Source of the DNA: Brachypodium distachyon
Lineage: Eukaryota > Streptophyta > Magnoliopsida > Poales > Poaceae
NCBI RefSeq assembly: GCF_000005505.3
Contig: NC_016131.3
Location: 67,294,355 to 67,358,354 of the forward strand
DNA: 64,000 nt
Direction of reading: 5' to 3'
The position numbers and the translations under genes are program-made. The notes under the pieces were generated by a model. The model was not told where the DNA came from. It did not search any database and worked only from the letters and a program-made list of their open reading frames with translations. Shown here piece by piece: positions 12,073-24,270 of this stretch (position 1 is its first letter; the number at the start of each line of letters is the position of its first letter).

Positions 12073-12897
12073 GTGGACGTTGTGGTATTCCTGGCCTGCT
12101 GCAGATGTATCCAGACAGTTACTTAGGACTTGCAATGTATATTACTGTTCTCCTCGGAGCAAAGAAAATATCAACTTGTTTGTACATCTTCTTTTTTTAA
12201 GAGCCTGTTGTTGATCTGCTGACGATGGTCACTACGAAGACATCGATATGGACATGTTGGTCATCCTTGAATCGTTTGAACATTTGCTAGGATGTTGTCT
12301 GGACTGGCCTTTCCGTGGTCTTGCTGAAATAGTCTGGTATTTGTTACTCCGAAGAATCGTAAAATGCATGCGCTCGTAGGTTTGTTGGTTCCATGTCGAA
12401 GTTGCCAGCGGTTCAAATAGAAGACCCGGTCATTAATAAGTAGTGTTGTGTTAGAACTGAAAAGTTGGGGTGCCCGTGTCGTACGGGGCAACGATCAGCT
12501 GCTGGTATTTGATGGCCTTCGACTCGGTGAACGCCCATTCTAATTGTTTGACCTTGGCTAACATCTTTGTCTCGACCATCTTTTTTTTTTCAAGGTTCGT
12601 CTTGAGTCTCGATCATCGATAGTCCTGCACTCTGACGTAATCCCGTATCTGACTTTTAATAAACCTTCGGTTACCCTCGTCGCCGCAGAACAACTCAGTG
12701 GACCTGGTTGGTTGGTAGACAGTCTGTTTGTAGAAACTTTGGGAGGATTACATACTTATGTAAGTTGTTTGTATGGGCGCTCCTCCGATTGGATGGCCAA
12801 AAGACCGTGGGTCGCAAGGACTAGGTTGGATAGTTACGACCGTCGAGGGCAAGTTCCTCAAATTCTTTCTCGGTCATTTTGTCCTACATGAAGTTGT
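12073..12897. other. Possible 3' UTR exon of the BAP31-like gene, then intergenic DNA
   Basis: A pyrimidine tract plus CAG ends at 12072 and could be the acceptor of a 3'-UTR intron. Beyond about 12330 no gene-like frame is seen up to the retroposon target duplication. Confidence 0.35.
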
Positions 12898-12908
12898 AAA
12901 TCATGAAT

Positions 12909-14488
12909 CTTGGGGGAGCAGAAGGCGTGAAGGGCCCCCTGCGTTGCTCGCTCCTGGGCGACACGGGCGGCGACTCAAACCCTAGCCGCCACAGCAGATC
13001 TCCATTCCCCTCCCTCCCTCGTCGCCACCGGAGGACGCCACCGGACAAGGACCGCGTGGCCGACGGCGGCGGCGAGGCTTCATCGCCAGGTTGCGACCTC
13101 GTGGGCGCTCTTGCTTTCTGTAGGGACGGTGGTCGGAGGTGGTTTAGGCGGTGCTTCCCGGTGATGAAAGGCGCCCTCGTTTGCGTCTCCGGCGTTTGGC
13201 GGGCAGCGCGCGGCCGCTTGGGCCGCCTGGATCTGCCACGGCCTCCGCGGGATCCAGCGCGTGGCAGCGGCGTTGTGGGCGGCGCGGCTGCTTCTTGGTG
13301 GGGCATGGCTTCTCTGTCCCAGCCAGACGGCCCTCGGTTTGGCTGCTCGGCTTGACCGGCCGGTCTGTGGCGGGGCAGGCCCGATCTGCGGCTTTGGCAA
13401 ACGACGGCTCAGATTTGCCGCAAGGTACGCGTCACAGGGGTCAGTGTGGGGCTGGGTGCTGGGATTGGGAGCAGGGCGCTTGGATTTGGTGCTTCGCTGC
13501 GTGGAGACAACCGGATCCGGCGCTTCTTGGCGACTTTGGCATGCGGCCGCGCAGGTCCGGAATCGGGCATCTGCAACTTCTTCTGCATTCTGTGCTTTCG
13601 TTGTTGCTGCTGCGTGCTTTGTCTATTGCCTTAGTTGTGCGCAAAGATGTTGCTTCGGGTGAAAACTTGCAGGGCCCTCGGTCTCTGCCGATGATGACGG
13701 CGACTTTCGGTGTCGTTCCCCTCGTTGGAGGCTTCATCGACGAGCTAATTTTTCGTGCATTGTTGTTTGGTGCTCTCCGGGTGAAAACCTAAGATCTGGT
13801 AGTTGTCGGATCGGGCAACGACGACGTGCAAATGTCGTTTCCCTCCTTGGAGGCGCTGCCTTGGAGACCCCGACTCTTCGTTGCTTCCAATCAGTGCTTA
13901 GTCACTCCGAGTGCTTCGCCTAAGGTTTGTTGAAGGTTGGGTGGTTCCTTGTGTCGCCTAGGTTCTTGGTTTATGTCCGGCGAGGGTGTGCGTTTGTTTT
14001 CCTTTGGTGTGGTTTCGGCGTGTGTTGCCTTTCGCACCATTGGCACATAGGTGTCGTGTTGTATTTCTCGGTGGTGTGTGTCCTTTCGGCCTGTTGGCAA
14101 CTCGAGGAGGTAGTGGTATGTTCTCGGTGGTGGGTCATCCTTCGATTTCATCGGTTGGCATTCTTCGTCGCGGTGGGTCTCGGTGGCGCACGGCCCTTCG
14201 AATATGCTGGCTACGTAGGGGTCGTGGCGTCCTCGGCTGCACGCTACCCTTCGACTTCATCGACGACGCAGTGTTTGGGGGGCCTCGACAGCTCGACGCC
14301 TTTCGACTTCATCATCGATGTGCTTTGTTGTGCATGCCTATCGCCGTTGGCATGTTTTGAGACCCTAGGTTTTTGTTTTCTGTGTTTCTGTTGGCAATGT
14401 TGCCGTTGTACTCGTTGTATCCAATTCTTTTATTTAATGAAAATGTTGTGCAGGCTGGCTGTTGCCCGCCGTAGTTCGCTTCAAAAAA
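12909..14488 (+). mobile_element. Non-coding non-LTR retroposon, ~1.58 kb
   Basis: The segment is bounded by a perfect 12-bp direct repeat, taaatcatgaat, at 12897-12908 and 14489-14500. It begins GGGGGAGCAGAAGG, has a GC-rich 5' part with AAACCCTAGCCGCC, and ends TTCTTTTATTTAATGAAAAT ... TTCGCTTCAAAAAA, resembling a LINE 3' end with a short A tail. Frames of up to 213 codons exist but are low-complexity and resemble no reverse transcriptase or endonuclease. Between about 14100 and 14310 there are degenerate repeats of a CCTTCGACTTCATCG-like unit. I read it as a full-length non-autonomous element mobilised by a LINE. Confidence 0.7.
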
Positions 14489-17062
14489 TAAATCATGAAT
14501 TTTGTCAATTACTAGTGGGTAAAACAAAATTGTTGGGGCAATTGTGTAAATAAATTGCAAAAATGTATGAAATTTAAGTGAGGTTAAATTTATATAGTGT
14601 AAATCTCAAATAATACTTTGAACATAATCACCAAATTGGTGGTTTAGATCTCTATGTTTCTCACCTTTTTTTTCTTCTCTGTTTTGTAATGTTAGAGTCT
14701 ACGCTGATAATGTGTTGAGAGTAAATAAGATTGAGAATGAAATCCGTGTGTGATTCATTGACGTGGTGTTGCATATATACAATTTTAAGAGATGCATGCA
14801 CAGGCGTCCGTAGTTTGAGCACAGGCGCCCGTACGAGAGAAAGGCAGGGGAAAGACGTGGGAAAAAGGAGGAGGCGTTGGTTGCTAATCAACCGTAATTA
14901 CGCTCAATTAAAACGTGGTTAAATTAATTGATCACATGCTAAAACTAATCTTAAAAATTTATAGGATCACACCTTTCTTTCTAAGTTTTTTTTCACAATT
15001 TTCCTTGCAGGAATTTTCCATCGACTAAAACCTCTTAATTTGTCTTTCTCCTATGGTACAATTAAACGACATTTGGTGCAAACTCAATAATGTAGGAGGT
15101 GGTCGTGACATTGCAATTATACTCATATCTTGTCCGGCATATGGTATAGGAAGCTTCTCAAAACAGGCTAAGATTCGCTAAATATCAGCTTGGATCAGCT
15201 TGAAATTACCAAAAAAAAAATGTTTTTTTGAACGCACAGTATTGCCTAATTGCACCAAAGTTGTGGCGGTCAATTTTTTTCCCCACTTGTTCTTCTTTTT
15301 TTACTTGCCACAGCATAAAAGTACGGCAAAAAAAAACTGAGACAGGCATGCCCTTGGAAAACTTGATTTTCAACTCATATACTGTACATTCCCTGGAGAA
15401 GAAAAGAGCAATATAACTAAAACCAACCCGCAAAAAAATATATATAACTAAAACCTGCAGAAGAAGAGGACCATGGAAGCATTATAACTAAATCCACAAA
15501 AAAAAATTCTGAGATGAAATCCACATTTTCTAGCACCGTCTTTTCCTAAAAAAAACATTTTCTAGCACCGGCATCGAGGAGGCATATTAGCGCATTAGCC
15601 ACGTCACAGCTAACACGTGAAAAGTTCCGGTGAGACGGAAGTTCGTGAACGACTTTGGACCGACCTGACGTGAACCTCGTCGAGCTGCACAACACGGATG
15701 GGGAGGCAGAACCCGCGGAACGTGCCACGCGGCCGGAAAGAAGAAGAAGAAGACGGCGTCTTCATCTTTTTTTTTCCCAAAGAAAGACGTCTTCATCGTC
15801 CTGTCCGGAACGCGTCGACAAAAAGACCGTGTGGCAGCTCTGCTCATCGATGACCCGGAAACGCGTAGAGCGCCGCCGCCGGCGAGCAGCTCCGGTGACA
15901 CAAATGCACACGTGGCTAGCTGGCCTAAACGAGCGTGTTGTTGTTGGGTGATTGGGTCTTAGTTAAAGAACCGAACGGTCTGAACCTACTTCCATTCCAT
16001 GGGAGACCAGCGTATTGACTGACTGATAATCGATCGATTCGGCAGTTCAAACAGAACATGCTTAATAACCACAAAACATGCAGCTTAGTTTAGTGGACGG
16101 ACGGACGGCCAGCCGATCGATCGAACTGGAAGTTAGGTCAATTTACCTACATTTGGTTTCCACACGCCGAAAATGGACCGAGAATGTGCAGCGTGTGTGC
16201 ACGACATTCTGAACTGAAATACTGATGACCCACTGGGAATTGTTTAATCGAGACTAAGGTGGTAACTGAACGTTGTGCAGTTTTTCGCCTGTTTGATTTT
16301 GTTTCTTTGTGGCCTATGTGACCTCTGAGATGATCAATAAGAATTCGGAGCCGTCATTTTTTATTCCAATTCTTCTGGAACGAGAGAATGTCTAGAAAGA
16401 AAGAGTCGCAATTTTGAGATAGAATGAGAATTTTTAATAAGTTTCTTGTCCCCGGATCTTGGAAAGCGGTAGTACTGAAGATTGTGCTTTCATTTTCGCT
16501 TGTTAGATCTTCAGGGTGAGCGGTAGGTATATTCGTAGTCTTTCCCCGGTATGCTTCTAGAATGAGAACGTTCTCAGAAAATGGCATCACCCAGAGAAAA
16601 CTGCTATCGAGGGAGCACATGGATTCATGCATGGCAGTAAGTAGTAACCCAGTCGTCTAAAAAAAGAAGTGGTAACTCAGATTTCTTTGCAGATTTGTGG
16701 TGTTTATTTACCTCTGTCCTCTGATCACACTTGTGTTTAAACATACCAGTCGAAAGCATGGGATGGAATACTGCAAAAATAAGGTTGCTGGCATTTTCTC
16801 TATATAGGTTACTTGCTAACTTAAAATTAGATATCTGAAGCTAAAGTCAAAATATGTAATTGTCAGATTGCAAGGAAATACACTCTTTTGTCTTTCACTG
16901 CGCCTTCTGACATGATTTTCATCAGTCTGAACATCCAGTATACTCACTATTTTTCATAAAAGTTCGCGTATTTAGTTTTTTTAAGACAAGATTTTGACGG
17001 GCAATATGAGTAGTACAGTTCTTTTTCAACGTCTTTTTTTCCTTTATGATTTGCTAAAACAT

Positions 17063-17114
17063 ACTCCCTCAAATGCACTAAAACCACGATAATTATCTAG
17101 GAACGGAGAGAGTA
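17063..17114. mobile_element. Short Stowaway copy A
   Basis: CTCCCTCAAATGCACTAAAA to CTAGGAACGGAGAGAG; internally deleted relative to copy B and followed by the same ~40 bp of flanking DNA. Confidence 0.55.
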
Positions 17115-17149
17115 CAAGAAAACTCAGTGCTGTGAGCTTTAATTAATCG

Positions 17150-17227
17150 TCCGTTTTTCTAAATACTTGTCGTGGTTTTAGTGAAAATTTGTACTAAAAG
17201 CACGACAAGTATTTAGGAACGGAAAGA
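17150..17227. mobile_element. Short Stowaway copy B (hairpin)
   Basis: CTTGTCGTGGTTTTAGT and ACTAAAAGCACGACAAG form an almost perfect hairpin with a 10-base loop. Outer termini are CCGTTTTTCTAAATA and TATTTAGGAACGGA. Confidence 0.65.
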
Positions 17228-18467
17228 TTACAAGCGAACTCAGTGCTGCGAGCTTTAATTAATCGAGTTACTTTCAGGCAATCCATCCATATCGGCAGGA
17301 AAAGTATTGCCCTTGTCTGGTCCTGGCAGGGTCTCTCCGGACGGGAGGTCCGGTAGCACCTGTGTTTTGACCTATTACTAGTACCAGTTTCTAGACTAGC
17401 TCGCTTGGTTTGAGTCATTCCTGGTGGCTAGTGTGCAATGTAATAAGTTGGAATAAGTTGATGGGAATTCACCACAAGTTACTGCTCGCAATTGGCACGC
17501 AATTTTTATAAGTAAATGACGTGCTCTCGTTCACGATTCTTCAGGAGATCGGCAAGTGACGAAACAAATCGGGCCGTAGGACTCGTGTCTTGCAATTCAA
17601 AGATGACGATTGAAGGAACCCCGGGACGCAAAGTGCTGAGTTATTCGGAGCAAACGAGTAATCTTTTTTTCTTTTTTTTTGAAACCAGCAAAACGAGTAA
17701 TCGGAGTTGAAGTTTTCCAAAGACATCCTCTTATTTTACCATCGGAGTTTTCAGCTTCCGAGAAAAAAAAATGAATGCCCTGGTTTCAATACAAGTGTGA
17801 TGAACAAAATTTGTCCTAGTCAACAGTTTGAAATATTTACGAAAGCCACAAATGGTGATTTTTCTAAGTACACACAATACTCAGCTTTGCTACGTGCTAA
17901 ACAAATTGCATTTTTTTAATTAAAAAATCAGAGAAATCCTTAACTTCTGCATCGATTGATGCACATCACGCTGATATACAGGTTCAATAAATCATATGCG
18001 AGTATATCCAAAAGGTTTCACCCCGAGTTCATACAAATTTCACATCTTCACACCTTGCAGTAGGGATCGATTAGGGATCCGATTGGACAATATATGGATA
18101 ACCTGCAACGAAAATGAATATTTTATTACTATTTGTTGAACAAGCGACTGGAATCCATTCGTACTTGCAACCATGTTTACAGTCATTGCATGGAGGCTGA
18201 AGATGAACGGACCATCACCACCAATGTGATCTTTAAAGGACTAAAATCGGTTTTGTTGTATCAAAGTCGTCTGATTTTTGGTTACACATAAGTCGACTCA
18301 TCAGTTGGATATGGTTTGTGATCTAAGATTCAGAACAACGATATAAAAGAGAAGAGTGGAATGACATCCAGATACAAATTTAACAGCTCTAATAAGACGA
18401 CCGAGGATTTGAACATTTTACTTAAAAATCATGCGCGTAAGCATGGGCAGATCCACCATGGGGCTAA

Positions 18468-18786
18468 GGGCATCCACAATCTTTAGAGGTAGTTTTACCT
18501 CTAAGCTGGGACCTATCCCCTACCTCTTACCTTGTCACCAAACGCTGCAGTCTTTAGAGGTAATTTTACCTCTAAGATGAACCCCACGTTTGAGGATAAA
18601 GTATTTGGAGTCTCTCTCATGATCTATAGTCTCTCTTTTATTTTACATGCATTACATTACTTAGAAGTTATCTCCATGAAAGAAGGCTACCTCTATAACT
18701 TACAGGCAGAGAGCTGCAATGCTTAGAGGCTGCCTCTAATCCTTAGAGGTATCTATAGAGACAGTATTTCTAAAGAGTGTGGATGC
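18468..18786. mobile_element. Tourist-like MITE (PIF/Harbinger type), ~319 bp
   Basis: GGGCATCCACA at the left is the inverted repeat of TGTGGATGC at the right, and each side is flanked by TAA. Several TTAGAGGTA.TTTTACCTCTAA motifs repeat inside in both orientations. Confidence 0.6.
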
Positions 18787-19573
18787 TAATGCCTCCACTC
18801 AATTATGTCATACCAAAGTAAATCTTAAATTTTCACCATTGATGGCCCCCTAAAATTATTTATATCTACTTAAGAGTGTCTAATTGCTCCCTCTTAACTT
18901 CTTTTCATGGCTCCGCGGCTAAGACATAGTTACACCCAACTAAAATATAGAAAAACTGTAATAAAGGAAATATATATAACTTCCCTCTCCTTCTATACTC
19001 TCTTAAAGCTATGATGTGAACAACATCGGGACAGGCAGATCACAATTATGGTCAATACACATACTCAAGAGAGATAACGCAAAATTTATGTGACACTTTA
19101 TAGTTAAACTACACGTATGGCGTGTGTATTCTGTGTGTGTACATGTACTCCCAGAAGAAGAGAGAAAAAAAAGGCCAAACAAGTACTCCAGATCACCGCG
19201 GTACCTTAAAAAACGCACGCAAGTAGATCATCACAGCGTTAAGGCATGAGCAACCCGACCGTTTCCTCCCAACCCCGCGGCTTTGTACACCCTTTTTCAT
19301 TCAAACGTTCAATTCAACGTCAACCTTCCGATTCAAACCCTTTACCCTTCCGTTCCTTCTTCTTCCCTCCCTATTTGAACCCTTCCTTCCCACCACTCCA
19401 GTCTTCGCATTCAACCCTTCACACCCCCACCCAGCTGCCACACCACACGCGCCCAACACAACACGTCTGCCGACTGCTCGTCTCCAAGAACACATCGAAC
19501 CACCGCCTAGCTAATCCCTACCTACTTCCCAATCAAAAATCATTCTTCGCGTCCGGCCGATCAAATCCATCTA

Positions 19574-20875
19574 ATGGCACTGCTGGCGCGGAGGGCGGCT
19601 AGGAGGTCAGCGGCCAGCACGAAGGCGGCGGCGCCGCCGGCCGCAGTGGCGGTGGAGCTGTCGATCCCGGCGCACTTCCGGTGCCCGATCTCGCTGGACC
19701 TGATGCGCGACCCGGTGACGGCGCCCACGGGCATCACCTACGACCGGGAGAGCATCGAGGCGTGGCTGGACACGGGCCGCGCCGCCGTGTGCCCCGTCAC
19801 GCACGCGCCGCTCCGCCACGAGGACCTCGTCCCCAACCACGCCATCCGCCGCGTCATCCAGGACTGGTGCGTCGCCAACCGCTCCCGCGGCGTCGAGCGC
19901 ATCCCCACCCCCAAGATCCCCCTCACCCCCGTCCAGGCCTCCGAGCTCCTCTTCGACCTCGCCGAGTCCCGGGACACGGCCGCCGCCATCGCCAGGGTGA
20001 GGGCGCTGGCGAGGGACAGCGAGCGGAACCGCCGCTGCCTCGTGTCCGTCGGCGCCGGCCGCGTGCTTGCCTCCGCGCTGGCATCACTCGCGGCGGACGG
20101 CGAGACGCCCGCGGCCGCTCTCGAGGACGTGCTGGCGGCATTGGTCTGCATGACGCCGTTGGACGACGAGGCCGCCAGGATCCTGGCCACGCCGACCTCG
20201 CTGGGTTCTTTAGTCGCCATCGCCGAGAACGGGAGCCTGGCGGGGAGGCTGAACGCGGTGCTGGTGATCAAGGAGATCGTGTCGTGCATCCAGCTAACCG
20301 GGAACGTGGTCGAAGAGCTCGTGGACGCGCTGGCGAAGGTCATCAAGGCTCCCATCTGCCCGCAGGCGACCAAGGCCGCCATGGTGGCCACCTACCACCT
20401 GGCGAGCTCCTCCGAGCGCGCCGCGGCGCACGCGGCCGGGGCCGGGCTCGTGCCGGTGCTGGTCGAGTCCCTCGTGGGCGCCGACAAGAGCGCGGCCGAG
20501 AAGGCGCTGGCGGTGCTCGACGCCGTGCTCGCGTCGGAGGAAGGCCGCACCAGCGCGCGAGCGCACGCGCTCACCGTGCCGGTCCTCGTCAAGAAGATGT
20601 TCCGCGTGTCCGACCTGGCCACCGAGCTCGCCGTCTCGGCCATGTGGCGGCTCGGCAGGGGCGCCAAAGAAAGCGAGGAGGGCGAGGCGACGAAGTGCCT
20701 GGTCGAGGCGCTGCGGGTCGGCGCGTTCCAGAAGCTGCTGCTGCTCTTGCAGGTTGGCTGCAGGGACGCGACCAAGGAGAAGACCACCGAGCTGCTCAAG
20801 ATGCTCAACAAGCACAAGGGCGTCGGGGAGTGCGTCGACGCCATGGACTTCAGAGGGATCAATAGGCTGTCGTGA
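19574..20875 (+). CDS. U-box E3 ubiquitin ligase with ARM repeats (PUB20/21 type)
   Basis: Intronless, 433 residues, starting at the ATG at 19574. The U-box lies at about residues 31-104: [20 protein letters not shown], then [14 protein letters not shown], then CPVTHAPL and [15 protein letters not shown]. The rest is Leu/Ala-rich helical ARM-like repeat, closing with [20 protein letters not shown] and [10 protein letters not shown], motifs shared with Arabidopsis PUB20/PUB21/PUB22-24 relatives. The U-box recruits a charged E2 and the ARM repeats bind substrate; related proteins act in stress and immune signalling. The C-terminal [15 protein letters not shown] signature favours the PUB20/21 branch. 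GC content of the third codon position is very high, as in many intronless grass genes. Start supported by the upstream pyrimidine-rich leader and absence of an earlier in-frame ATG. Confidence 0.92.
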   Translation: MALLARRAARRSAASTKAAAPPAAVAVELSIPAHFRCPISLDLMRDPVTAPTGITYDRESIEAWLDTGRAAVCPVTHAPLRHEDLVPNHAIRRVIQDWCVANRSRGVERIPTPKIPLTPVQASELLFDLAESRDTAAAIARVRALARDSERNRRCLVSVGAGRVLASALASLAADGETPAAALEDVLAALVCMTPLDDEAARILATPTSLGSLVAIAENGSLAGRLNAVLVIKEIVSCIQLTGNVVEELVDALAKVIKAPICPQATKAAMVATYHLASSSERAAAHAAGAGLVPVLVESLVGADKSAAEKALAVLDAVLASEEGRTSARAHALTVPVLVKKMFRVSDLATELAVSAMWRLGRGAKESEEGEATKCLVEALRVGAFQKLLLLLQVGCRDATKEKTTELLKMLNKHKGVGECVDAMDFRGINRLS

Positions 20876-21593
20876 ACCAAAAACTGCTGAAAGAAACGTT
20901 GTAACATACTAGATGGATGTAAGCAGATCGATAGCGTAGTTTTTGTTTTGTTTTCACAGCAGATTGGTAGCGTAGTTAGCTGTTAGATGGAAACATTTTA
21001 TTTACTTTGACTTAGACTGAAAATACGTTTTCATCCCAAGAGAGTGTGCTGTGCTCTCGTTATATTTCAAGAAACCCGGAGGTTCTACAAAATTATGAAT
21101 AATATATGCTACAACATGCAAACCTGCAAATTTCATCCAAAAATATTAAATATGGTCGGTTATGTCATGCACACAAGACATCAGAGCCAAAATGCAACAA
21201 GTTTTCTTTTCCTTTGCACGTGGGTGCACATGGTCATATTCTTTTTTTTTTTGCAGATTTTTGCATATTGTACCATGCATCGCATGTCTACATTCATGAT
21301 TTTTCTTCTTCGTAAATTTAAAGACTTTTAGGTGCATCCAAACAAGATAAAAGCCCACACATCAAGAGTGTAAAACATTTTTGACACTAAATCAAACACT
21401 ACTCATTTACCCAAGCAACAACTAAAAACAAGGTTAGCTTCAAAAGCAGGCTTGCTCCTTGTTCCAAAAAAATGCTTCAAAAGCACGAATGGTTTTGCAA
21501 AACTCATCCAAAACTTGTTCACTTGTCTGCCTAACACACATGTTAAAGCCTCATGAGAAAGATAAATAGGAGATTTCATTGGACATTATGCTA

Positions 21594-21706
21594 CTTCCTC
21601 CGTTCCATAATTCATGTCTCAAATTTGCTCCAAAATAGATGTATCTATTTCTAAAAAGCGTTTAGATACATGTAATATTTCGACAAGAATTATGAAACGG
21701 AGAAAG
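21594..21706. mobile_element. Stowaway MITE, 113 bp
   Basis: CTTCCTCCGTTCCATAATTC to GAATTATGAAACGGAGAAAG, TA on both sides; same family as 9961-10073. Confidence 0.8.
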
Positions 21707-22745
21707 TATTTTCTTCACCCCTATTTGTCCAAACATCTAAAATAGACAAATTTGGGCTCATCCTCGAAGATCCCTGGTTCATGAAAGAGGAGGATGCCTT
21801 AGCTTATGGTCAGTGAGAAGCTTGTATACCAAGGTAATGACAATCTAAATCATCTGATATAGTACAAACGCATGGCATTAACCGATAAACCGAAATTAGT
21901 TTCAAATCAATTAAATGATGACCTGCAATTTCCTGCAAATAATTGTGTCAGTTAGTCACGTACGGTCTCGTTTTCTTCGTCGGACAGCGCAAGAGAGGAA
22001 ACAAAATGTTGCTCAACAAAATATATTCTGACTTTGGTCGATTTTCATCATAAATTTTTGACGTGAAAAATTAAAGACGGATCCAGCTCCAGCTCTCCAT
22101 TCGTCGAGTGGCTCACAAAATCAAGGCATGAACTTGGAATATTCTGCAGTCAGGACCGGGCGGTCCATTCCACCTGGATGCAGATGCAGGCAGGGGTACC
22201 AGTTCTGATACGCCTTTGAAACTTCAGTTCAGGTTTGCGCAGAAGTAGTTAATTAAAAGGGCGTGACGACCCGGTAGTCGGACCCACTCTCCACGCTCAT
22301 TCTGAAATTTGACCCCTGCCGGCTGCCGCGGCGCGGATAAAACCGAGAGACCGTGACAGCGACAAAACTGGATGATGCAGAAGCCAGAAGGCGAGATCTT
22401 CTAGCTGCTCGGCCGGCCGCTCGTCGTCCTCGCTCCTCAATCCTCAGGCGCGTACGCAGGTGTGGTACCGGGCGTCCGGCCGAGCCGGAACTTGAGAATT
22501 CCGGCCGCGATTACGGTGGAGTTTGGGCCGGTATAGTTGGCCGGGTCGGGTACTCGGGTGTGATATGTTTGCGTGCAGGGGGGCAGCGGTGCCATGCTAC
22601 ACGAGTAACGCGACACGGTACTGGTGGCTCGTCTAAGGTTGCTGAAATAGGCTACTTTGCTGGAGTTATTTATAATCTGATGTAATGTAGACATGTCATA
22701 TGATGGGGGTCTGACATTGTAGTTTCTTACTACTGTACTAGCTAG

Positions 22746-22837
22746 CACCCGGGGAAGATTTTGAACTTCTTAGATGACCGCATCCCCCAAAGTTGATGAG
22801 CCATGATCCTTTTTGTGTGATAAGTGATAAACTTTGA
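22746..22837 (+). repeat. Direct repeat copy 1 (upstream of Toc34)
   Basis: CACCCGGGGAAGATTTTGAA then CTTCTTAGATGACCGCATCC and ACTTTGA; closely similar to 28399-28490 in the same orientation apart from a ~14-base gap and a few substitutions. Confidence 0.85.
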
Positions 22838-23550
22838 CGGGACATCGAGGAAAAAAAGATCGAAACGGTGCCAAAGTCGGTCGACACTATTTTGTGTTGA
22901 TACAAGGATTGACTAGTACGGCACAACACTATAAGTACTAGGGCAGCTCAGCATTCCTGAGGCGGGTGAGGCGAGAGAAATAGGCACGATAGGCAACCTA
23001 TGCCGGTCCGGGCCTGAATGCCACACCTATCATTTGTTGTCAAACACACATAAAAAGAGAGTCCTTCTTCTCCAAACACAAGTAAGAAACATTCACTCTC
23101 CCCTAGCGTACGATGAAATCTCGCCCTCTCCGCCGTATCCTCTCTTGCTATTTTGGTTATTGGCTGGTATGTTTGGTTGCCTACCATGCCTGCTCCCTTC
23201 CCTCGGTAAATCACTTTACACCACACAAGAGATATAGCTTTGTCCATTGCATTATGCTTTTTTTTTAGAATCACATAAATGCAATACAAAGTAAAAATGA
23301 AAATTTAATAAAAATCCCATCCGATAAATAGCCAGCAAATTTCCATGGTTATTACAAATTCCAGTCTTACAGATAAGTAGCTGGCCAATTACTTGCAAAT
23401 ACTGGTATCCTAGGGTAAAAAAAAATAGAGATCCAATGCATTCATCCTCTTCTTTTGTTTTTTAAATCCTCCTGCGAAGTCTATGTTCAATTAATGCCCA
23501 TTTTAATTGTGCTGTGCTAAACTTCTTCCATGATATGCTGTAAAAAAGTA

Positions 23551-23680
23551 CTTCCTTTGATTCTAAATTTTGGATTCAAATTTGTCAAAATATGGATGCA
23601 TCTATTCTTAAAAAGTGACTAAATACATGTAATATTTTAACAACAATATTATTAAAAAGCGTGTAGATACATGGAGTACT
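23551..23680. mobile_element. Degenerate Stowaway copy
   Basis: CTTCCTTTGATTCTAAATTT followed by ATGGATGCATCTATTCTTAA and ATACATGTAATATTTTAAC, the usual interior; the right terminus is decayed. Confidence 0.5.
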
Positions 23681-23713
23681 ACATACACACGAAAACAGAC
23701 ACAAATTTAGTTA

Positions 23714-23818
23714 CTTCCTCCGACCCATATTACTTGTCTCAAATTTGTCCAAATATGAATGTATCTATGTTTAAAAAACGTCTAGATTAATGTAATAAGT
23801 ATTTCCGGCCGGAGGGAG
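23714..23818. mobile_element. Stowaway MITE, 105 bp
   Basis: CTTCCTCCGACCCATATTAC to AAGTATTTCCGGCCGGAGGGAG region, flanked by TA. Confidence 0.8.
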
Positions 23819-24270
23819 TAGTTAGATTTAAATATTTTTTTTTTAATCATAATCCATAACTCAACCGAAGTTACCACGGCGAGTCCACGGCGGCCGGCCG
23901 CGGCGCGCTGATTCGACCCGAGGCATGACCGGCCCGTGTCGTGCTGGTCCGACTGTCCGACCCGGCCCAACTCCCAGCACTGATCGGAGGGCTATACGAG
24001 GAGGATCGGACGGTGGAGTAGGAACGCTAAAAAGAATTTTTAGGAGGTCGATCTGGAGACCATCTTCATATCGCGCGGTCGACCACCAGGCAACCAACCC
24101 TATCCCCTTCCTCGCTCCCCCGGCCCTATCCCCCGGCGCTCCCCCTCCACCTCCACTCCCGACTTCCGCCGGCCTCGCAGCTTCACCCAGCCGGCACACC
24201 ATCTAGATCCGCTCCTGCAGAATTCTCCGGTTGCGTCCGCGTGTTAGGGAGAAGGAAGAACCCGATCGAG

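Larger units (their letters stand above)
14501..19573. other. 5 kb intergenic DNA with miniature elements only
   Basis: No frame resembles a known protein. Holds two short Stowaway copies at 17.06-17.23 kb and a Tourist-like element at 18.47-18.79 kb, listed separately. The last ~330 bases (from about 19245) are pyrimidine-rich and probably include the promoter and leader of the U-box gene. Confidence 0.6.
20876..24270. other. Intergenic DNA between the U-box gene and Toc34
   Basis: Contains three Stowaway-type copies (listed) and the first copy of a repeat that recurs downstream of Toc34 (22746-22837). A 110-codon frame at 22353-22685 is GC-rich and unrecognised; not called. The last 300 bases are a pyrimidine-rich Toc34 leader. 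Confidence 0.55.

Noticed and set aside
13151..13792. 213-codon plus-strand frame
   Set aside because: Lies inside the retroposon, Arg/Gly/Ser-rich from GC-rich DNA, overlapping frames equally long; no known domain.
19681..20865. 394-codon overlapping frame in the U-box gene
   Set aside because: Arg/Gly/His-rich shadow of the high-GC gene in another frame.
22353..22685. 110-codon frame after a TATA-like GGATAAAAC
   Set aside because: Arg-rich start, no recognised domain, and no splice or conservation clue.
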